From Aquificota bacterium (lineage in GTDB: Bacteria; Aquificota; Aquificia; Aquificales; QOAS01), in assembly GCA_026987085.1 (NCBI GenBank), contig JALSNH010000207.1:1-10419 (forward strand): a DNA stretch of 10,419 nucleotides, written 5' to 3'. How positions within the stretch are numbered: position 1 is the first letter of the stretch; the number at the start of each line of letters is the position of its first letter. A program made the translations under genes and the position numbers. Below the pieces are notes generated by a model. It was not told the DNA's origin, searched no databases, and worked only from the letters and a program-made list of their open reading frames with translations. Positions 6,442 through 10,419 of the stretch are shown piece after piece.

Positions 6442-6447
6442 CCTCCT
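6442..6447 (-). promoter_or_regulatory. ribosome binding site that decides the korB start
   Basis: AGGAGG on the minus strand (6447-6442) is 7 bases before the ATG at 6434 and 1 base before the in-frame TTG at 6440, so the ATG is chosen. It sits 14 bases downstream of the intercistronic hairpin, which leaves it single-stranded. Confidence 0.85.
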
Positions 6448-6455
6448 AAAGTTTG

Positions 6456-6495
6456 TTTTTTTCCGTTCCTTTTGAAGGAACGGATTTATAAAAAA
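6456..6495 (-). promoter_or_regulatory. intercistronic stem-loop between korA and korB
   Basis: A perfect 10-bp stem, TCCGTTCCTT (6484-6475 on the minus strand) with AAGGAACGGA (6471-6462), closes a 3-base CAA loop. In the korAB transcript it is preceded by six U (6495-6490) and followed by six A (6461-6456), which can pair around a 5-base bulge and extend the stem. The bases after the hairpin are A, not U, so it is not an intrinsic terminator for this strand. Its position just before the korB ribosome binding site fits an RNA processing or 5'-stabilising element that sets korB mRNA level. That role is inference. Confidence 0.7.
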
Positions 6496-6513
6496 CCCAA
6501 AAAGGGGAAAGGT

Positions 6514-8424
6514 TTAAATAGCACCCACTACGGTGCCGTAAACGTCGGAAGGTGTGAACCAACCTTTTTTAATGTCCTTTTCAATAGCCATTTTTGCAAA
6601 GTCAACAATCTCTTTGGGAATGAAGGCCTCACCTCTGTAGGCTACGTAGGAAATGAGGTCCTTTAGGTTGGTGGTAGCCCTTAAAATGAAGGCGAACTGT
6701 CCGTGGTAGTTGGTTTCGGGAACGATAACCCTTTTAGCTTTGGAAGCAAACTCTTCGAAAACTTCGGCTTTAACGGGCCATAGCAATCTTGGATAGAACT
6801 CGTTTACCGTATAACCCATCTCCCTTAACCTTTGGGCCGCTTCGCGGGCTATGGAAGCGGTAAGACCCCACGATATAATAGCCACATCGGCGTTGTCGCT
6901 GTCTATCCTCATATCTTTGTAGTAACGGTCCGCATCTTCCCTAAGAAGAGTTTGAAGTTTTCTGAAACGTTTATTCATCTGTTTAACCCTAATTTCGGGC
7001 GTAAATCTCGGGTCGGAATTTTCGGTTCTTTCGAGACCGGTGATAGCGTGCATAGCGTGGGGGTCTCCGGGTATTCCCATAGGTGTTATACCGGTAGGAG
7101 TATCGGTTTTATACCTTAGGAATCTACCCGTTTCGGAGCGGAATTGACCCTCCTTGTCCTCTTCCGCGTTATAAACCCACCTATCAACAACCTCTATTTC
7201 ATCAACTCCATAAGGAATGTTTCCTTTTACAACTACTTTGCCGTCGGGCCTTTGCTCTACTTTAGGAGCGGGGAACACTTCCGACCTGATGGCAAGGGCT
7301 CCGTCGGTCATAAGGAAAACGGGTATTTGGTATTTCTCTGCCAAATTAAACGCTTCAACGGCCAAATAGAAGTTGTCCTCAACGGTTGTAGTGGCAAGTA
7401 TAGCCCTCGGAAAGTCTCCGTGACCGCCGAAAGCGCATATAAATAGGTCCGACTGTTCGTGTTTGGTAGGCATACCGGTGCTGGGACCACCCCTTTGAAC
7501 GTCAACAATAACTATAGGTAATTCGGTACCTCCCGCCATAGATATAAATTCGCTCATTAGGGAAATACCGGGGCCTGAAGTTGCGGTCATTGATTTTTGC
7601 CCTGCAAAGGAAGCTCCAAGTGCCATTCCTAGGGATGCTATTTCGTCCTCGGCCTGATAGAGCCAACCGCCCCTCTTAATAAGGTCCATAACGATATGGT
7701 TACCTACCGTTGTTGCGGGAGTAATCGGATATGCTGCATAGAATTTAACTCCGGCAGCAATAGAACCTTTTGCTATAGCTTGATTACCTTCCATAATTAC
7801 AACGTCTTGCGGTTCTTTCGGTTCGGGGAACTTGTAAGGGTCCTTTTTCTGAAGGTTTTCCCTCACATACTGGCGGCCGAGGTCGAAAGCCTTATAGTTC
7901 ATTTCGACTATCTTTTCGCCCTTCCTCATAAATTTGGCCTTAATAGCGTCTTTGATGGATTGCTCGGGTATTCCGAAAAGTTCGGATAGTGCACCGAGGG
8001 CAATGATGTTTTTGGTGATGTAGGCTTTCATTACGTCTTTGGCCAACTCCGATAAGGGAACCGGGTAGTAAATTACATTTTCAAGTTCCTCTTCGGGTTG
8101 ATAGTCGGTGCTATCGTAGACCAAAACTTTGGGCTTGTTTTCCTCTTTGGCCCTTTTTAAAAAGACCATATTTTTTTCAACGGCCTCACCGTTGAAAGCG
8201 CAAAGGATGTCGAAGCTATCTCCGGTAGAGAAAACCCTATCGTCGGAAATTCTAACGGTGGATTGTGCGTAACCACCCTTAATTTCTGCGGGGTAGGATT
8301 TGTAGTTAACGGCCCAGTATCCGGCCCTTGCGGCTGTTTCGGTTAAGAAATCTCCGGCGGTAATGACACCTTCACCACCTTCACCGCCTACCTTAATAAC
8401 GAGGTCGAAACCTTTATTTGCCAT
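6514..8424 (-). CDS. korA: 2-oxoacid (probably 2-oxoglutarate):ferredoxin oxidoreductase, fused gamma-alpha subunit
   Basis: Large subunit of the two-subunit KorAB enzyme, 636 residues. The N-terminal gamma domain (about 1-190) begins with the glycine-rich VGGEGGEGVITAGDFL (12-27) and YPAEIKGGYAQSTVRIS (44-60). A linker near 190-205 leads to the alpha part: FYAAYPITPATT (229-239) with the YPITP motif found in the Sulfolobus-type enzyme, QAEDEIASLGMALGAS (257-272) with the conserved Glu near the TPP, TSGPGISLM (282-290), and VDVQRGGPSTGMPTKHEQSD (308-326). The C-terminal third (about 525-636) is the last Rossmann-like domain. Fusion of gamma and alpha and absence of a delta ferredoxin-like gene nearby match the two-subunit type. 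The ATG at 8424 has AGGAGGT at 8440-8434. It is first in the operon with korB; the substrate (2-oxoglutarate against pyruvate or another 2-oxoacid) is inferred. Confidence 0.93.
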   Translation of the reverse strand: MANKGFDLVIKVGGEGGEGVITAGDFLTETAARAGYWAVNYKSYPAEIKGGYAQSTVRISDDRVFSTGDSFDILCAFNGEAVEKNMVFLKRAKEENKPKVLVYDSTDYQPEEELENVIYYPVPLSELAKDVMKAYITKNIIALGALSELFGIPEQSIKDAIKAKFMRKGEKIVEMNYKAFDLGRQYVRENLQKKDPYKFPEPKEPQDVVIMEGNQAIAKGSIAAGVKFYAAYPITPATTVGNHIVMDLIKRGGWLYQAEDEIASLGMALGASFAGQKSMTATSGPGISLMSEFISMAGGTELPIVIVDVQRGGPSTGMPTKHEQSDLFICAFGGHGDFPRAILATTTVEDNFYLAVEAFNLAEKYQIPVFLMTDGALAIRSEVFPAPKVEQRPDGKVVVKGNIPYGVDEIEVVDRWVYNAEEDKEGQFRSETGRFLRYKTDTPTGITPMGIPGDPHAMHAITGLERTENSDPRFTPEIRVKQMNKRFRKLQTLLREDADRYYKDMRIDSDNADVAIISWGLTASIAREAAQRLREMGYTVNEFYPRLLWPVKAEVFEEFASKAKRVIVPETNYHGQFAFILRATTNLKDLISYVAYRGEAFIPKEIVDFAKMAIEKDIKKGWFTPSDVYGTVVGAI

Positions 8425-8459
8425 GCTTATAGAACCTCCTACAGGTTATTTCCTAAACC

Positions 8460-8488
8460 ACTTTACACTTAGAGGTTGAAATTTTCAA
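8460..8488 (-). promoter_or_regulatory. candidate korAB promoter with overlapping palindrome
   Basis: On the minus strand TTGAAA (8488-8483) and TAAAGT (8465-8460) are 17 bases apart, matching the sigma70 hexamers at 4 of 6 positions each. The start would be near 8453, with a 28-base leader containing the korA ribosome binding site. The -35 box is one arm of the 13-bp palindrome TTGAAA-T-TTTCAA at 8476-8488 (plus strand), a possible operator. Moderate support only. Confidence 0.45.
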
Positions 8489-8534
8489 TAGTCCCCATAT
8501 AAAGCATTGGTGATATTTTTTCCGCAAAAGGTTT

Positions 8535-8564
8535 TTGAATGAGAAAAATCCCTAGATGTATAAA
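8535..8564 (+). promoter_or_regulatory. weak candidate promoter of the tolC operon
   Basis: TTGAAT (8535-8540) and TATAAA (8559-8564) are 18 bases apart on the plus strand, with 4 of 6 and 5 of 6 matches. It would give a leader of about 100 bases before tolC, which is long. An alternative TATACT at 8575-8580 lacks any -35 box. Low confidence. Confidence 0.3.
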
Positions 8565-8672
8565 AAAATTCGAATATACTTACTTTATTTGTAATCGATG
8601 ATTCTAACCATCTCTTATTACGATTGGCGGTTTTTAAAATCCAACAATTTTCCACATACAGGAGGCGGTTAA

Positions 8673-10076
8673 ATGAAAAGGCTACTACTGCTAGGAGGTG
8701 TATTTACCCTCACCTCCTTTGGTGAAACTCTCACACTTAAACAGGCGGTGGATATAGCTATTAAAAACAACCTCGAGATAAAGGCTCAAAAATACAAGGT
8801 CCAGGAAAAGTATTACGAATACAAAGCTGCAAAAGGGTATCTATTTCCCCAACTGGGGCTCTCGTATATGTTTATGAGGACAAACCAACCTCCCTATTCA
8901 ATTATGTTCCGAATGAATACCCATAGTTTGCAGTTTCCCCGTCAAGCTCCCCCTCAGGACCCCAACAATTCCCAGCAGGTCTTCTATTGGACCGCTATGT
9001 CCTTTAAAGGAATGGAGGATTACTTCAACAATCCCGGTAGCAACCAGCTTTACGACTTAAAACTTACCCTTCAAATACCGATATGGATGGGCGGAAAGGT
9101 TCGCAATATGATTAAAGGAAAACTCTTTGAGTGGAAAGCCCAAGAGTTTATGGCCGGCCGTAAAACCGAAGATGTGGCCTTTCAGGTTGCCGATACCTTC
9201 TTAAAGGTTCTCTACGCCAAAGCGGCCGTTAAGGCAACCGAAACCGCTTTAAAAGATGTAAAGCACCACCTTAAGGTTGTGGAACAAATGTACAAATCGG
9301 GAATGGCCCTTTTATCCGACGTATTGAGGGTAAAAGTCTATTACGAAACCGTTAAAGCGAAAAACACCGAAGCTAAAAACAACCTTTATGTGGCAAAGAA
9401 AGCTTTGGCTTTACTCCTAAACCAAAATTGGGACCCTAAAAATTTAACCGTTGAAGGGTCGATGTATTGTCCTTCACCAAAGCAGGTTCAAAAGGAACTT
9501 AACAAACTCTATGAGTGGTCAATTAAAGCAAGAAAGGACCTTATAGCGTTAAGGGAAGGTATTGAGGCGGTTAAATATTATAAAAAGGCAACTTTGGGAA
9601 CCTACCTACCCGACTTTGTGGCTTTTGGCGAATACGACCTTTACGATAATAAAAGGGTCGGAAACTTTGTAGCAAACTCCTACATGGTGGGTATAGGTTT
9701 TCAGTGGAAACTTTTTGACGGGCTCAACGCTTTCAACAAAATTAGGATGCTCAGCGAAAAGGAGAGGGAGCTAAAAACCACCCTCGAATACGCCCAAAAG
9801 GGAATAAGATTCCAAATTACAAAGGCCTACAAAGATTACCAAACCGCCTACGCCAAATATCAAGAGGCGCTAACAAAAATCGAGCAGGCAAAGGAAACTT
9901 TAAAAATAGTTGAGGCCCGTTATAAGCGGGGGTTGGCAAAGATAGTGGACCTGCTCGATGTTCAAAGCCAGCTCGATATGGCCCGTTTTGAGGAAGTTAA
10001 GGCCCTTTACCAATGCAACAGGGCTTACCTTGAACTTTACAACAATGCAGGAAAACTTTGGGAGGTGCTTAAGTAA
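8673..10076 (+). CDS. TolC-family outer membrane efflux protein
   Basis: Outer-membrane channel of a tripartite efflux or secretion system. 467 residues, within the TolC/OprM family range. The N-terminus MKRLLLLGGVFTLTSFG is a signal peptide with likely cleavage before Glu18; no lipobox cysteine is present. Two OEP repeats follow: the first opens with LTLKQAVDIAIKNNLEIKAQ (about 20-39), and the Pro/Asn-rich stretch at about 70-122 is the outer-membrane loop before the LQIPIWMGGK strand. The second half begins near 265, and its strand VGIGFQWKLFDG mirrors the first. The end (YKRGLAKIVDLLDVQSQLD) is the classical family closing motif with long helices either side. AGGAGG lies 7 bases before the ATG. 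It overlaps the adaptor gene by one base (TAATG), so the two are translationally coupled. The exported substrate cannot be told. Confidence 0.94.
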   Translation: MKRLLLLGGVFTLTSFGETLTLKQAVDIAIKNNLEIKAQKYKVQEKYYEYKAAKGYLFPQLGLSYMFMRTNQPPYSIMFRMNTHSLQFPRQAPPQDPNNSQQVFYWTAMSFKGMEDYFNNPGSNQLYDLKLTLQIPIWMGGKVRNMIKGKLFEWKAQEFMAGRKTEDVAFQVADTFLKVLYAKAAVKATETALKDVKHHLKVVEQMYKSGMALLSDVLRVKVYYETVKAKNTEAKNNLYVAKKALALLLNQNWDPKNLTVEGSMYCPSPKQVQKELNKLYEWSIKARKDLIALREGIEAVKYYKKATLGTYLPDFVAFGEYDLYDNKRVGNFVANSYMVGIGFQWKLFDGLNAFNKIRMLSEKERELKTTLEYAQKGIRFQITKAYKDYQTAYAKYQEALTKIEQAKETLKIVEARYKRGLAKIVDLLDVQSQLDMARFEEVKALYQCNRAYLELYNNAGKLWEVLK

Positions 10077-10419
10077 TGAAAGGTTTAGTTAAATGGGGCG
10101 GATTTGTTGGTGTAATGGCCGTTACCGTGGCTTGGCTTGGCGGACTTTTCAACTCCAAAATAGCTTTGGCGGAAGTTAAAGAGGAACACAAAGAGGTTGA
10201 AGGTTTAAAACTTCTTAAAGTGGAACCTCAAAATCTCCATATAAATGCTGAATTTGCCGGCACTGTAATAGCCCAAGATACAGCCAGAATTTCAACCCGC
10301 ATAGCGGGCTTTGTTGAAAAAGTTCTCGTCAAAGAGGGTGACAAAGTTAAAAAAGGTCAGCTCCTAATGGTAATCGACCCCAAAGACCTAATTGCGAGAA
10401 AGGAGAGCCTAATCCACCA
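10076..10419 (+). CDS. periplasmic adaptor (membrane fusion) protein of an efflux pump, 5' part, cut by window edge
   Basis: HlyD/AcrA-type adaptor that joins an inner-membrane pump to the TolC channel. The first 114 codons are present. The ATG at 10076 shares its A with the tolC stop codon, and GGAGG at 10061-10065 inside tolC lies 10 bases upstream. An N-terminal hydrophobic segment (about 7-24) with SKIALAEV after it looks like a signal peptide cleaved near ALA-E (residue 32), or an uncleaved anchor. Residues 58-101 carry the adaptor start FAGTVIAQDTARISTRIAGF and the lipoyl-like hairpin half VEKVLVKEGDKVKKGQLL, then VIDPKDL leading into the coiled-coil hairpin. The rest, and presumably an RND or ABC pump gene, lie beyond the edge. 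Confidence 0.92.
   Translation, partial: MKGLVKWGGFVGVMAVTVAWLGGLFNSKIALAEVKEEHKEVEGLKLLKVEPQNLHINAEFAGTVIAQDTARISTRIAGFVEKVLVKEGDKVKKGQLLMVIDPKDLIARKESLIH

Larger units (their letters stand above)
8425..8672. other. divergent intergenic regulatory region korA / tolC
   Basis: This AT-rich stretch of 248 bases has no credible gene on either strand. It holds the korA ribosome binding site and promoter candidate on the left, and on the right a weaker plus-strand promoter candidate and the tolC ribosome binding site (AGGAGG, 8660-8665). The central part (about 8500-8600) contains only short A/T runs and TTCGAA and ATCGAT palindromes; no tRNA-like or riboswitch-like fold was recognised. Confidence 0.7.

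Noticed and set aside
6490..6515. Intrinsic terminator between korA and korB (CCC-TTTTT-GGG followed by six T on the minus strand)
   Set aside because: The stem is 3 bp, or 5 bp with a 13-base loop using AAACC/GGTTT, too weak for an efficient terminator, and korB has no promoter of its own. Kept only as a remark on the hairpin finding.
6832..7989. Several plus-strand open frames of 95-100 codons inside korA
   Set aside because: They are mirror frames of korA with no ribosome binding sites and no family resemblance.
8530..8551. Bulged stem GGTTTTT / AAAAATCC in the korA-tolC region
   Set aside because: Mostly A:T pairs with a bulge, no T run after it on the plus strand, and placed upstream of both genes where a terminator makes little sense.

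Overview
The window is a compact, protein-coding stretch of bacterial chromosome of moderate-to-low GC, with no RNA genes, mobile elements or CRISPR visible. The gene content (two-subunit 2-oxoacid:ferredoxin oxidoreductase next to housekeeping genes, class I glutamine synthetase, Lol-type permease and a TolC/adaptor pair for a diderm envelope) suggests a thermophilic, anaerobic or microaerophilic chemolithoautotroph running the reductive TCA cycle. Aquificota, perhaps Desulfurobacteriales, is my best guess. That assignment is inference from protein style and gene set, not a database result.

Layout. 1-392 (-): 5' end of glnA, cut by the window edge. 490-1068 (-): pncA, nicotinamidase. 1247-3207 (+): groES-groEL from a near-consensus sigma70-type promoter, followed at 3240-3719 (+) by a small Mut7-C/PIN-like protein with a zinc ribbon and an apparently degraded active site. 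Only 3 bp separate it from the convergent pair lolC/E-like permease (3723-4904, -) and rdgB (4892-5512, -), which overlap by 13 bp. 5547-8424 (-): korA-korB, with a perfect 10-bp hairpin in the spacer just before the korB ribosome binding site. A 248-bp divergent regulatory region (8425-8672) separates korA from tolC (8673-10076, +), which overlaps by one base with a periplasmic adaptor gene running off the right edge.

How the genes work together. KorAB would carry out the ferredoxin-driven reductive carboxylation typical of the rTCA cycle and supply 2-oxoglutarate for GlnA-based ammonium assimilation. PncA salvages nicotinamide to nicotinate for NAD synthesis. GroES/GroEL fold proteins. RdgB cleans the nucleotide pool. 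The Lol-type permease serves lipoprotein export to the outer membrane, and TolC plus the adaptor are the outer two thirds of a tripartite efflux pump.

No wholly new system stands out. The items most worth a second look are: the korA-korB intercistronic hairpin; a 9-bp direct repeat upstream of the glnA promoter; a group of genes (pncA, Mut7-C, rdgB) whose starts lack a Shine-Dalgarno sequence and sit behind pyrimidine-rich leaders while their neighbours have perfect AGGAGG; the degenerate Mut7-C protein behind groEL; and a groESL promoter without CIRCE. Two start sites are placed downstream of the longest open frame (groEL at 1570, korB at 6434) on Shine-Dalgarno spacing.
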